In this document: in pieces, positions 1 through 8,499 of the stretch | Layout of the letters: the number at the start of each line of letters is the position of its first letter | Numbering within the stretch: position 1 is the first letter of the stretch | Origin: Lachnospiraceae bacterium | GTDB lineage: Bacteria > Bacillota_A > Clostridia > Lachnospirales > Lachnospiraceae | NCBI GenBank assembly: GCA_009911175.1 | Contig: QXWX01000087.1 | Span: 1-28,729, forward strand | Direction of reading: 5' to 3' | Length of the DNA: 28,729 nucleotides | The notes under the pieces: generated by a model | Database searches by the model: none | Told to the model about the DNA's origin: nothing | The model's input: only the letters and a program-made list of their open reading frames with translations | Translations under genes and position numbers: made by a program

Positions 1-20
1 GGCGATTTGATATCTTCCAT
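1..20 (-). CDS. 5' end of a gene running off the left edge
   Basis: An ATG on the minus strand (positions 18-20) is preceded by a strong ribosome binding site, AAGGAGG, at about 25-31, with good spacing. Only six full codons (Met-Glu-Asp-Ile-Lys-Ser) lie in the window, so the product cannot be identified. It lies downstream of the DUF6076 gene on the same strand, separated by about 100 bases. Confidence 0.5.
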
Positions 21-120
21 AAGAAACCTCCTTATATGACGATTCAATTATATCATTTATAAGGAGATTTGTAAACACATTTACCAACTATTTTTATCTG
101 CACCCTTAGCGGTTGTCCAA

Positions 121-1011
121 TTAGTTTTCCTTTTTCTTTTCCCTTGATTTGTAGACATTAAACTGGTTCTTGCATTTCTGGCTGCAAAATTCTTTCCCCT
201 TCCGGCTTGCGATAAAGGCTTTTTTACAGTGCTTGCACATACGCATATCACTGTCCTTATCCGTGAGCATGAAAGAAAAGCACATCTGCACCATGACGAG
301 CAGGGAGTGGAAATCCCATACGATGACGGGAGAATCCTTTTTAAGAGCTATCCGATAAGTCGGCGCTATGGCGCCGAAAGCGGAAACGCCCTGACGGTAC
401 AGGTTACGGGTATCTTCGTCAATTGAATCGTAATCGAGGTAATAAAGGAAACTTGTCATAAAGGTAAATGCAAGGTCAGCAAACTCTTTTACAATCCAGT
501 CATACCTTTCCGCATATTCCTTCTGAAATCCCATCGTCACAGCCTGCGGTGCATTCCCCATCGCCATCGTGATCGCAATGCCCTCACGGTCAGCCACAGA
601 CCAGCCCGATTCTACACCGCTTTTTCTGAAATCCAGTCTGTCAAAAGGGTAGAAATAAGAAAGATAGTCCTCTGTAGACAATGTTTCTGCTTTTATAAAG
701 TGGTTTTTAGGCAGATACACGGATTCATAGATTATAAAATCCGCATCCGTGACAAGTTCGCGCAGCGTTTCCGGGCGGTCAAATACAAAATCAAGGAAAT
801 CGCCCGCAAGCATGAGCTTTCTTAAAACCATATCATAGGAAGGCTTGCCGGATAGATACGTTTCATCTGCTCTCCATTCAAGGGGGATAACGGAACGACC
901 TTTTTCATGATCCCTTTCCTTCCGTTCCCTGTTAGCATCCAGTTTATTCCACCATTTAATGATTTGCCAGACTTTTGGCTGATATGACAGAAGGGACTTA
1001 TTTGAAATCAA
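121..1011 (-). CDS. DUF6076-like protein with C-terminal zinc motif
   Basis: The 296-residue protein ends in a cysteine motif C-X2-C-X13-C-X3-C (about residues 259-280: CKHC, then CSQKC) followed by a basic tail, NQFNVYKSREKKK. This is the hallmark I associate with DUF6076 proteins of Firmicutes and their mobile elements; the cysteines probably bind zinc. The rest has no recognised catalytic motif. The start shown is TTG with no convincing ribosome binding site, and the next methionine is about residue 61. The true start is therefore uncertain and the 5' end may have been lost. Function is unknown; a nucleic-acid-binding role is only an inference from the zinc motif and basic tail. Confidence 0.7.
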   Translation of the reverse strand: MISNKSLLSYQPKVWQIIKWWNKLDANRERKERDHEKGRSVIPLEWRADETYLSGKPSYDMVLRKLMLAGDFLDFVFDRPETLRELVTDADFIIYESVYLPKNHFIKAETLSTEDYLSYFYPFDRLDFRKSGVESGWSVADREGIAITMAMGNAPQAVTMGFQKEYAERYDWIVKEFADLAFTFMTSFLYYLDYDSIDEDTRNLYRQGVSAFGAIAPTYRIALKKDSPVIVWDFHSLLVMVQMCFSFMLTDKDSDMRMCKHCKKAFIASRKGKEFCSQKCKNQFNVYKSREKKKEN

Positions 1012-1085
1012 AAAAAGCGAAATTGAATGAAGTATATCTGCATGAAAAAAATAAGTATTGCTGTAGAACAGGCAATCAGCAGAAT

Positions 1086-1124
1086 AATATCTCCGTCATT
1101 TCTTGATAAAATGACGGAGATATT
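1086..1124. terminator. 16-bp perfect stem-loop after the anti-sigma gene
   Basis: Positions 1086-1101 and 1109-1124 are perfect inverted repeats (core ATCTCCGTCATTT) with a 7-base loop. It lies about 50 bases downstream of the minus-strand anti-sigma stop codon, where a terminator is expected. The downstream tract on minus is only ATTATTCT, so termination strength is uncertain. Confidence 0.5.
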
Positions 1125-1176
1125 CACAGAGAGAAAAGCACGGCATATATATACAGCAGCCGTATACAGCCATATA

Positions 1177-2307
1177 TCAGGCCCCGAAGTCAATCTCCGT
1201 ATGATGCGCGGCAATCTCCTTGATAAAGTCGGCCGGTTCTCCCACAGTCAGTTTCTCCTGGACCTCCATCCAGTCCTCCTCCGAGGCAACAGGAACGTAA
1301 TATACATGGATCTTCGATACATTAAAATCCCCGATCGGCAGCATTCCGGCTTTATCCAGCATGTATTTTCCATCAGCATCCAGCACGATACTCTGGATAG
1401 ATTCGTAATCATACGTTGTTGCCTTGCTTTCATCATAGCCATAATTCAGCAAGATCTCATATTCCCGTTTCTCTGCCGTAGTGATCCCCATGCCGTTAGG
1501 ACCATAGTCATTGACCTCTTTGACAATCTTCTCCGTCTGTTTTGCGGCTACATCCGCTTCAAACGACCAGGGGCCGTCCAGAGTACAGGTCTCCCAGGAA
1601 TCGGACGCAGAGCTTCTATACCATGTGTAAATTTTTTTTATATCCATATTCCAATGGAAGGATTCCGGAATGACATCAGGAAATAAAAAATTGGTCTCAT
1701 TGCCGTTTTCATCTATACTGCCATGGCCAAGGGTAAAATCAACCCGGGCACTTCCGACAAAGGTATGCTCGTCAATATATTGACCATTCGCCTGCAGAGG
1801 AGTTCTCAGCGGCTGGTCTGTAAAGCCAAAGGTTTCGTCCGTGTCTAATATGAAAAGATCCGGAATCTGCGAGGTCTGCGCCAGTGTATTATTCAAAAGA
1901 TAATCAGGAAATGCCTCCTCCGATTCAATCACAACAGTCATGTACAGCGCTTCCGTATTGCAGTAGATTTCAGACAGGGAAATCTTGATGCCGTCAACCA
2001 CATTTTCGGCCTCCTCAGCTTCCGGCATCTTCTGCACCTTCGTCTCATCTATATCCCTGTAATAGGACTGCTGATCCTCCACCTGCCTAAACAGATGCCC
2101 GATCAGCGGAAGCTGCGCCGCAAGTACCGGATTGGAAACAGAGAATACGATCAAACCGGCCATGCAGGCTGCCGCCGCAGTGAAGCCGCACAGAATTTTC
2201 GCGCGTTTCTTTTTCCGGGAATCCTTCCGGACCATATCCAGCTTTTCATTTACGATATTTTCCAGTTCCGTTTGCGGAACTTTGATCTCTTCAAACAGAT
2301 TCTGCAT
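1177..2307 (-). CDS. DUF4179-type membrane anti-sigma protein
   Basis: The 376-residue protein has a cytoplasmic N-terminus of about 35 residues rich in charged residues (RKDSRKKKR), one membrane segment near residues 38-62 (ILCGFTAAAACMAGLIVFSV), then a long extracytoplasmic region. This matches DUF4179 proteins, which are encoded directly after ECF sigma factors in Clostridia and act as their membrane-bound anti-sigma partners. The ATG overlaps the end of the upstream sigma gene by 17 bases, implying translational coupling. Inference: it holds the sigma factor at the membrane until an envelope signal is sensed outside the cell. Confidence 0.8.
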   Translation of the reverse strand: MQNLFEEIKVPQTELENIVNEKLDMVRKDSRKKKRAKILCGFTAAAACMAGLIVFSVSNPVLAAQLPLIGHLFRQVEDQQSYYRDIDETKVQKMPEAEEAENVVDGIKISLSEIYCNTEALYMTVVIESEEAFPDYLLNNTLAQTSQIPDLFILDTDETFGFTDQPLRTPLQANGQYIDEHTFVGSARVDFTLGHGSIDENGNETNFLFPDVIPESFHWNMDIKKIYTWYRSSASDSWETCTLDGPWSFEADVAAKQTEKIVKEVNDYGPNGMGITTAEKREYEILLNYGYDESKATTYDYESIQSIVLDADGKYMLDKAGMLPIGDFNVSKIHVYYVPVASEEDWMEVQEKLTVGEPADFIKEIAAHHTEIDFGA

Positions 2308-2863
2308 ACATGTAATCCTCCTTCAGATATTTTTTCAATTCCTCACGTGCCCGGCTTAAGTAGGCTTTGACACTTCCTGCCGGGATTTCCAGGACATAGG
2401 CGATCTCCTGGACCGACATCCCGCTGAAATATTTCAGAATGATGACGTTCCGATATTTTTCGGGAAGAAGCTCGATGGCGTTTCTAAGATCCCAGGTTTC
2501 CTCCAGGGAGATTCCCTCATACCGTTCGGGAATCTCCACCTCGTCAATGCTGTTGAAATAGACGATTTTTTTGTTGGCGTCCTGTGCGCAACGGATCAGG
2601 ATGCGTGTGATCCAGGTCCGGAACCACTGAGGATTCTTTAGCGACCGGATATGCTGGTAGCCTTTCAGGATGGCCGTGCCGACCACATCCAGGGCATCCT
2701 GCTGGTTTTCCGTATAGATATATGCCATTTTGTAGAGATATTCCTGATTTCTGCGGATCAGTTCTCCGTAGGCATCGGCATTTCCGTGGATCGCCTTTTT
2801 CGCGAGCTTTCCTTCAAGCTCTGTTTCCAGATCCTTTTTATCATTGTTTTTATTTCTGTGCAC
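2291..2863 (-). CDS. ECF-type RNA polymerase sigma factor
   Basis: The product of about 190 residues has region 2 near residues 25-95 (YLYKMAYIYTENQQDALDVV, then WFRTWITRILIR) and region 4 near 125-180 (LPEKYRNVIILKYFSGMSVQEIA, then GSVKAYLSRAREELKK). This is the layout of a group 4 sigma factor. I chose the GTG at 2861-2863 because it follows GGAAGGTGG by about six bases. The upstream ATG at 2924-2926 lies inside the proposed -10 element of the promoter and has no ribosome binding site. The gene overlaps the downstream anti-sigma gene. It probably transcribes its own operon. Confidence 0.88.
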   Translation of the reverse strand: MHRNKNNDKKDLETELEGKLAKKAIHGNADAYGELIRRNQEYLYKMAYIYTENQQDALDVVGTAILKGYQHIRSLKNPQWFRTWITRILIRCAQDANKKIVYFNSIDEVEIPERYEGISLEETWDLRNAIELLPEKYRNVIILKYFSGMSVQEIAYVLEIPAGSVKAYLSRAREELKKYLKEDYMYAESV

Positions 2864-2917
2864 GTAAAACCACCTTCCTTTTTTCGAAATGTGCTTGGAT
2901 GATAACCGGTTATACCT

Positions 2918-2948
2918 GTTAGACATCTATTACGGCTGATTGGTTACA
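2918..2948 (-). promoter_or_regulatory. ECF-type autoregulatory promoter of the first sigma operon
   Basis: On the minus strand TGTAACC (2942-2948), a 16-base spacer and TGTCTAAC (2918-2925) resemble ECF sigma -35/-10 elements. They lie about 55 bases ahead of the chosen GTG start. The same -35 heptamer and spacer length occur upstream of the second sigma gene at 9802-9832. Confidence 0.6.
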
Positions 2949-3001
2949 ATTATTTCAGATTTTTTATAAAAGTGCAAGGCTCGTTGTTTGTTAAAAAAAC
3001 G

Positions 3002-3036
3002 TTACATGTCACACTTTGACCAGGCGTGACATGTAA
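3002..3036 (-). terminator. Minus-strand intrinsic terminator (distal of a pair)
   Basis: Perfect 11-bp inverted repeat, TTACATGTCAC at 3002-3012 and its complement at 3026-3036, with a 13-base loop. On the minus strand it is followed by a run of seven T (2993-2999). It serves transcripts coming from the right, where only a gene remnant is left. Confidence 0.6.
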
Positions 3037-3046
3037 TAAAAAAACA

Positions 3047-3064
3047 CCCCAGATTATTCTGAGG
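3047..3064 (-). terminator. Minus-strand intrinsic terminator (proximal of a pair)
   Basis: On the minus strand, CCTCAGA, loop ATAA and TCTGGGG form a 7-bp stem (one G-T pair) followed by TG and seven T (3038-3044). It stands directly in front of the second stem-loop at 3002-3036. Confidence 0.6.
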
Positions 3065-3161
3065 CGCCAGTATTCTTGAGACGCTACACGGCTAGACCAC
3101 CCAGTCAAAATCCGCATGGTTCGCGGAAGGCTGATGATCGGGGTGTCATTGCTCGTATGGC

Positions 3162-3412
3162 TCATCTCGCTTTTGCTGCGGAATGTATTCGGCCAGCTGT
3201 CACGGGGGTGACAGCTGGCCGGCGCAATACGAACGGCAGATTTCCCGCAAAAACTACTTCTGCGTCGATTGCCTCAGCTCCGTTAGCTATTTCCTGCTCT
3301 ACATATCCGGATTGAAGCCCATTCTCATCCATGAGTTTGCACAGGCAGCTCACCAGGAACGGATATCCAAATATCCAACTCTGCCCCTTGAAGTAAAAAG
3401 CCCTTTCCTGTA
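3162..3412 (-). pseudogene. Possible 3' remnant of an unidentified minus-strand gene
   Basis: An open minus-strand frame of about 80 residues reads protein-like sequence (SWIFGYPFLVSCLCK, then GYVEQEIANGAEAIDAEVVF) up to about 3230, where it runs into a perfect hairpin and then a stop. The tandem minus-strand terminators at 3002-3064 fit the end of such a gene. GYPFLVSCLCK resembles a segment seen in some AAA-type ATPases, but I cannot identify the family. It overlaps the upstream region and promoter of the intact plus-strand gene at 3471, so it is not a working gene. Confidence 0.35.
3191..3220. repeat. Perfect 13-bp hairpin with GGGG loop
   Basis: GGCCAGCTGTCAC (3191-3203), loop GGGG, then the exact complement (3208-3220). 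There is no T run on either side, so it is not a standard terminator. It interrupts the end of the gene remnant on minus and looks like a REP/BIME-type palindromic unit or a gene-end scar. Confidence 0.55.
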
Positions 3413-3416
3413 TAAT
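3388..3416 (+). promoter_or_regulatory. Sigma-A type promoter of the ATPase/nuclease gene
   Basis: TTGAAG (3388-3393), 17-base spacer, TATAAT (3411-3416). It predicts a transcript beginning near 3423 and supports the start at 3471 over any upstream in-frame start. Confidence 0.65.
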
Positions 3417-3470
3417 TTAGGAAAACCATACAGCATCGGTTCACTACCATTACAGGAAGGAGCGCGCGCT

Positions 3471-5078
3471 ATGGGAACATTTTTGAACAGCACGGTTCCG
3501 TTCAACGCATATCAGGCAACAGCATCCGGAACCTATTTTGTCGATAAAACCTCTTTGCTCAATGAGCTTCTGCCTGCAATCGGAACGGAAGAACGCTTTT
3601 TCTGTATTACCAGGCCCAGGCGTTTTGGCAAAAGCGTTATGACAAATATGATTGCCGCATTTTTGGGAAAAGCTGCTGACGCAGAAAATATATTCAAAAA
3701 TCTGAAGATATCCTCCTCAGAATTTTACACAGAGCATTTGAACCGGCATAATGTGATCTACATTGACTTTAGTGAAATGCCGAGAGACTGTGCAAATTAT
3801 CAGCAATATATTGACCGCGTCCAAAATGGGATTAATTTAGATCTGGCAGAAGGCTACCCGGATATTCCGATCGATCCGGATCAAGCGGTCTGGGATATCC
3901 TTACAGATATTTTCCAGAAAACAGGACACAGATTTATTTTTGTTATGGATGAATGGGATGCCGTATTTCACATGTCTTTTATCACAGAAAAAGAGCGGAT
4001 GGATTATCTGCTTTTCCTGAAATCCTTACTGAAAGGAAAAGTGTATGCGGAACTGGTATATATGACGGGGATCCTGCCGATTGCGAAATACTCCGATGGC
4101 TCGGAACTGAATATGTTTCAGGAATATAACATGGCAACCAGAGCTCGTTTCAGCAAATATTTTGGATTTATGGACATAGAAGTTGATGAACTGTATCGTA
4201 TTTATATGAGAATTACGGATAATCCGTGGATCACGCGCGAAGATCTGCGGATATGGTATGATGGATATCACACAAAGGGCGGCGTCAAGCTTTATAATCC
4301 GCGCTCCATTGTTTGTGCTTTAACTGATAATGAACTGGCAAATTACTGGACCAGCTCCGGCACTTATGATTCTATTTTCGGATATATTAAGGACAATATC
4401 GCAGATGTACAGGAGGATCTGGCCCTGATGTTTGCGGGTGAGGCAATTCCTGCGGATATTCAGGAATATGCGGCAACCTCCCTGCTGCTGGAAACAAAAG
4501 ACGAAATATATTCCGCAATGGTCATATATGGCCTTCTTACTTTTGAAGACGGCTGCGTATCCATTCCCAATAAGGAGCTGATGGACAGCTATGCTTCCAT
4601 GATGAGGAGAGAAAAGTCACTGGGATATATTTATAATCTTGCAAATATATCCAGAAAAATGCTTACGGCAACGTTGGATTCAGATACGGAAACTATGGAG
4701 GAAATTCTTGAATACGCGCACAATACAGAATCCCCCATATTTTCTTACAACAGCGAAATTGAATTATCTGCGGTAGTAAATCTGGTCTACCTGTCCGCAC
4801 GTGATAAATATCGTGTCGAACGCGAAGATAAAGCCGGGAAAGGGTATGTTGATTTTATCTTTTATCCGGAGCGAAAGAATGCAGATGCGATCATCCTTGA
4901 ATTAAAGGTGGATGATACGCCGGAAGCTGCTATCCAGCAGATAAAAGATAAGGATTATGCTCTGCGATTGAAAGGAAAATTGGGCGAAAAGCCGAAGTAT
5001 ACCGGGCGGATACTTGCCGTAGGGATCAGCTATGATAAAGAAACGAAAGTACATTCCTGTAAAATAGAAATTTTGTAA
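3471..5078 (+). CDS. AAA-ATPase-like protein with C-terminal PD-(D/E)XK nuclease domain
   Basis: The product is 535 residues when started at the ATG preceded by AGGAAGGAG (3454-3462). The N-terminal half is the AAA-ATPase-like domain: a Walker A variant RPRRFGKS at residues 48-55 and Walker B FIFVMDEWD at 155-163. The C-terminus carries a PD-(D/E)XK signature, D461 in VDFIFYP and ELK at 478-480, followed by a glutamine-containing helix. This two-domain architecture (PF09820 plus PF08011) is common and often multicopy in gut Bacteroidetes and Clostridia. Its biological role is not established; links to mobile elements or defence have been proposed but are inference here. The upstream open frame (3183-3470) is not coding, since promoter and ribosome binding site lie inside it. 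Confidence 0.88.
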   Translation: MGTFLNSTVPFNAYQATASGTYFVDKTSLLNELLPAIGTEERFFCITRPRRFGKSVMTNMIAAFLGKAADAENIFKNLKISSSEFYTEHLNRHNVIYIDFSEMPRDCANYQQYIDRVQNGINLDLAEGYPDIPIDPDQAVWDILTDIFQKTGHRFIFVMDEWDAVFHMSFITEKERMDYLLFLKSLLKGKVYAELVYMTGILPIAKYSDGSELNMFQEYNMATRARFSKYFGFMDIEVDELYRIYMRITDNPWITREDLRIWYDGYHTKGGVKLYNPRSIVCALTDNELANYWTSSGTYDSIFGYIKDNIADVQEDLALMFAGEAIPADIQEYAATSLLLETKDEIYSAMVIYGLLTFEDGCVSIPNKELMDSYASMMRREKSLGYIYNLANISRKMLTATLDSDTETMEEILEYAHNTESPIFSYNSEIELSAVVNLVYLSARDKYRVEREDKAGKGYVDFIFYPERKNADAIILELKVDDTPEAAIQQIKDKDYALRLKGKLGEKPKYTGRILAVGISYDKETKVHSCKIEIL

Positions 5079-5122
5079 TGCTGCGCCGGATCAATGCAAT
5101 GTAAAGAAATCGGAGGCGAACC

Positions 5123-5785
5123 ATGCTGGAAGTATCGGATATTAAAAAGAGCTATAGAAGAAAAAACGTACTGGAGCATATCAGCTTTTGCGCGGACTGC
5201 GGAGAGTGCGTGGCGATCGTCGGCAGGAACGGCTGCGGCAAGACGACCCTGATGCAGATTCTCTCAGGCGTCATCCGGCCGGATGAGGGCGGACTGCGCT
5301 ATTTCGGGAAGGATCCTTTGAGCAAAATGAAATATTTTCAGAAGTTCTGCGGCTATGTCCCCCAGGAGCTTCCGCTGATGGAGGAATTATCTGTGAAGGA
5401 TAATCTGAGACTGTGGGGCGTGCGGGGAAGGAAAGAGGACCAGGAACTGATCCGCGAGTTTCAATTGGAGGAATTGATGTATACTACCGTCTCGAAATTG
5501 TCAGGCGGCATGAAGCGCAGGCTCAGTATCGCGTGTGCGCTGGCCGATTGGCCGCCCATTTTGCTATTGGACGAGCCGAGTACGGCATTGGATTTATACT
5601 CCAAAGAAAATATCAGAGGCTTGATCAAAAAGTATTGTGAAATGGACGGCATCGTGGTGATGACAACACACGATGAGAAGGAAATCCTGTCCAGCGACCG
5701 ATGCCTGCTGATGAACGAAGGGGGGCTTCGTGAGCTGACAAAGGAAGAGATGGATATAGACTATATAAAGGGAATGCTGGCATAA
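5123..5785 (+). CDS. ABC transporter ATP-binding protein
   Basis: The 220-residue cytoplasmic ATPase has Walker A GRNGCGKTT (34-42), Q-loop Q81 in YVPQE, signature LSGGM (126-130), Walker B ILLLDE (146-151) and H-loop histidine 183 in TTHDE. It is short, as in ABC-2 type exporters. The start ATG follows CGGAGGCGA. It is the first gene of an operon with the anchored protein and two ABC-2 permeases downstream, so it probably energises that exporter. Only 44 bases separate it from the nuclease gene and no terminator is visible there, so read-through transcription is possible. Confidence 0.92.
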   Translation: MLEVSDIKKSYRRKNVLEHISFCADCGECVAIVGRNGCGKTTLMQILSGVIRPDEGGLRYFGKDPLSKMKYFQKFCGYVPQELPLMEELSVKDNLRLWGVRGRKEDQELIREFQLEELMYTTVSKLSGGMKRRLSIACALADWPPILLLDEPSTALDLYSKENIRGLIKKYCEMDGIVVMTTHDEKEILSSDRCLLMNEGGLRELTKEEMDIDYIKGMLA

Positions 5786-5827
5786 AAAGGAATAATAAGG
5801 AAGAAAATAGTAGGGAGGAGAAAGAAA

Positions 5828-7339
5828 ATGAGTATGAGATTTGACCCGGTAACAGGAGAAAAGATTCAACAGGACAGCGAGCCGCGGCAGAATCAGGCCG
5901 CGGCTTCCGGAGCAGCGCGGGGAGGAGCGGCTTCAGATACGGCTCCGGGCGGGAGCGCTCAGGGCCCGACGCGGGATGGCATTTATCAGGACACGATGCC
6001 TGGAGGCGCAGCTCAGGAGACAGACGGTTCTGGGCAGCCGTATTTTTATCAGCCGCCTGCGCCTGAACAGGCGCCGAAAAAGAAGAAAGCAGGCCCGATA
6101 CTTGCCGTCATAGCCGTTCTGCTCGTGCTGGCGGCAGGCGCGGTGGTCTGGGCCGTGAAAAGCGGCCTCTTTTCCAGCAATTCCGCAAAGGTTCTGGCGG
6201 CCATTACCAATACGGTTCGGGACACAGGCGATCTGACGGGAGCCTTTCGGTTTGGAGATATCCTGCTGTCGGATGAGTCAACGCTGACGGTCAGCACGGA
6301 GTCCCCGGACTTTGGCATGGAGCTGCGGTTCCTGCACGGAAACCCCAGGAAGCAGATGCTTGGCAGTATGGATATTTCCGGTTTTATGGATGTGGATTTT
6401 CAGGCGGAGCTGACAGAGGAAGAGCTGATGGTTCGGGTTCCTTCCGTGGCGGATTATATTTTCACTTACAATTATCAGGAGCCGAAAAGCGGCTACCTGA
6501 ACGACTACTACGGGGACAGCCTGGACGATATCGACGAGCTGCTGGAGGCTATTTATACCCCCGAGGAGCAGGCGGAGCTGGACACGGATCTGGCAAAGAC
6601 GATTGCCGAGGAGTGCGGCAAGCTGGAATTTGAGAAGGCTTCTTCAGAAGAATTTGAGGTGGATCGGGAAAAGCGGAAATGTACAGGAATCTCGACCACG
6701 GTACCCCGTGAAAGCCTGGAAACGATATATGATGAATTTGAGGACGCTGTCCGGGACAGCATGGAGAGTGCCTATAGGTATGGCGTTTACGGGTATGACA
6801 TGTATACGGAATACTATTTTGACGAGATCGAAGAGAGTATTTCGGAAATGGAAGATGTAGATCTGACATTTTTTATCTACGAAAAGAAGCTTGCATGTGT
6901 CCGCATTGAGATTGAGGACGAAGAAGCAGAGCTGCGGTTTCTCGGCGGAGATACCCGGATGCAGAATATGCAGTTCCTGATCGATGGGGAGGAAATGCTG
7001 AGGATCGAGGGCGAAAAGGAAGACTCCACGGAAGTAAAAACGGTATTCATGGAGGGAGAAGAGGCGGTCAGCCTGGAATATAACCGGAAGACCGGAGCGC
7101 TGGATATCAGCGCCGATGCCGGCAGGACGGCCATATCGGGAAATGTATTTCTGGACAAGGACAGCTTCAAGGCCTCCATGGACCGCGTCATGACGGAAGG
7201 GCAGCCTGTGGATCTGACCTTCGGCATGACCATTGAAAAAGGCGCTTCCTTCCAGGAATTTGACGGAGAAGAGTTTGATATCGGTCAGGCGTCAGTGGAA
7301 GATATTCAGGCGCTGCTCCTGGAAATGAATTTGCTATGA
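5828..7339 (+). CDS. Single-pass membrane protein with large acidic extracellular region
   Basis: The 503-residue protein starts at an ATG preceded by GGGAGGAG. A Gly/Ala/Gln/Pro-rich cytoplasmic segment (about 1-75) leads to KKKK and one membrane helix near 80-105 (GPILAVIAVLLVLAAGAVVW). The remaining roughly 400 residues are acidic, predicted beta-rich and outside the cell. I do not recognise a named domain. The stop overlaps the start of the next permease gene by four bases (ATGA), so it is co-translated with the exporter. It is plausibly an accessory or sensing subunit, or a cargo-binding protein; that is inference. Confidence 0.75.
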   Translation: MSMRFDPVTGEKIQQDSEPRQNQAAASGAARGGAASDTAPGGSAQGPTRDGIYQDTMPGGAAQETDGSGQPYFYQPPAPEQAPKKKKAGPILAVIAVLLVLAAGAVVWAVKSGLFSSNSAKVLAAITNTVRDTGDLTGAFRFGDILLSDESTLTVSTESPDFGMELRFLHGNPRKQMLGSMDISGFMDVDFQAELTEEELMVRVPSVADYIFTYNYQEPKSGYLNDYYGDSLDDIDELLEAIYTPEEQAELDTDLAKTIAEECGKLEFEKASSEEFEVDREKRKCTGISTTVPRESLETIYDEFEDAVRDSMESAYRYGVYGYDMYTEYYFDEIEESISEMEDVDLTFFIYEKKLACVRIEIEDEEAELRFLGGDTRMQNMQFLIDGEEMLRIEGEKEDSTEVKTVFMEGEEAVSLEYNRKTGALDISADAGRTAISGNVFLDKDSFKASMDRVMTEGQPVDLTFGMTIEKGASFQEFDGEEFDIGQASVEDIQALLLEMNLL

Positions 7340-8484
7340 GAACATTTTTCATCTACTTATTTCTTGAATATAAAAAGAGCGCGAAGGTTTTGCTCAAATC
7401 CACGGTCAGCCTGCTTTTGGCGGCGGTGCTGCTGTTGGGCGCCGCCGCTGTGTTAAGCCATGTGTTTTTCGGTTCCCGGATGTTTCAGGCGATTGATGTG
7501 GGAGTGGCCGTGCCGGAGGGAGAAAAGGAGACAAAGGCGGTGCTGCGTTTCCTCTCTGCTATGGAAAGCGCGGAATCCGTCTGTAATTTCCGGTATTTCC
7601 CGGAGAATGAGGCAAAGGAAAAGCTATATGAAGGAGAGGTTCAGGCAGTCATTGTACTGCCTGAAAGCCTTTATGAGGATATGTATTCCGGAGAGAAGGG
7701 AAGAATTGCCGTATATCTGCCGGAGGATCCGCCCTTTCGTGTGCAGGTGTTCCGGGAGCTGCTGGCAGACGGGGTGTCATTGCTTACAACGGCAGAGGCG
7801 GGGGTGCTTGCGGCCAGCGATCTGGCGGGAACTGACGCGATTGCGTATGGTGAGCGGGATGAGACCGGATTTCCCAAAATGAAGCCCTACGAGGCGGCGA
7901 ACTTTATTTCCTACGAGTATATTAAGTGCGCGCTGGGCAGGGATAACATGTTTGACGAATATGTGTATTCTCCTTTGGGGCAAATGGATCTGTATCAGTA
8001 TTATTTTGCCGCGGCGGTCTCGGTCCTTCTGCTGATGAGCGGGCTGAACTACAGCTTTTTATATCAGGGGAACAGCCGGGCAGTGGAGCAGAAGCTGCGC
8101 GTCATGGGGCTGGGGACTGTGAAGGCTTCGTTCATCAAAATCCTGGTCATGGCGAATGCCTCATGGCTTCTGGCAGTGGCTTCGTATCTGGCAGGATGCC
8201 TGTTTTCCAGATGGGGAAAATTTGACTTTATCTGGTTCCACGGGTCGGCGCTGCTTCTGCTTATCCCGGTCAGCATCGGCGCGGCGTTTTATTTCCACGC
8301 GGTCTATTCCGTATTTGGAAAAGGGATGCAGGGGGCGGTGTTTCTGCTTTCGGTCAATGCAGTGATGGTTTTGTGCTCCGGTGTGGTCATTCCCTTGGCG
8401 TATCTGCCGGAAGCGGTTAGGAGAGTGGGACAATATCTGCCGCTGAATTTTCTGCGTCAATACTGTGCGGAAGTGTTTTTCTAA
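7336..8484 (+). CDS. ABC-2 family transporter permease
   Basis: The 382-residue membrane protein has one N-terminal helix (about 20-45), an extracytoplasmic domain of roughly 150 residues, then a cluster of about five helices from residue 215 onward (YYFAAAVSVLLLMSGL and others). This is the ABC2_membrane_3 layout. It overlaps the preceding gene by ATGA. Its TAA overlaps the ribosome binding site of the next permease. It probably forms a heterodimeric channel with that permease. Confidence 0.85.
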   Translation: MRTFFIYLFLEYKKSAKVLLKSTVSLLLAAVLLLGAAAVLSHVFFGSRMFQAIDVGVAVPEGEKETKAVLRFLSAMESAESVCNFRYFPENEAKEKLYEGEVQAVIVLPESLYEDMYSGEKGRIAVYLPEDPPFRVQVFRELLADGVSLLTTAEAGVLAASDLAGTDAIAYGERDETGFPKMKPYEAANFISYEYIKCALGRDNMFDEYVYSPLGQMDLYQYYFAAAVSVLLLMSGLNYSFLYQGNSRAVEQKLRVMGLGTVKASFIKILVMANASWLLAVASYLAGCLFSRWGKFDFIWFHGSALLLLIPVSIGAAFYFHAVYSVFGKGMQGAVFLLSVNAVMVLCSGVVIPLAYLPEAVRRVGQYLPLNFLRQYCAEVFF

Positions 8485-8499
8485 GGAGGCGGTCTTTTC

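Noticed and set aside
1008..1214. 68-codon minus frame between anti-sigma and DUF6076 genes
   Set aside because: It overlaps the anti-sigma 3' end and the stem-loop terminator, with no ribosome binding site.
3060..3130. tRNA-like look of CACGGCTAGACCACCCAGTC on plus or its complement
   Set aside because: No cloverleaf can be formed with a proper acceptor stem, TPsiC loop and anticodon.
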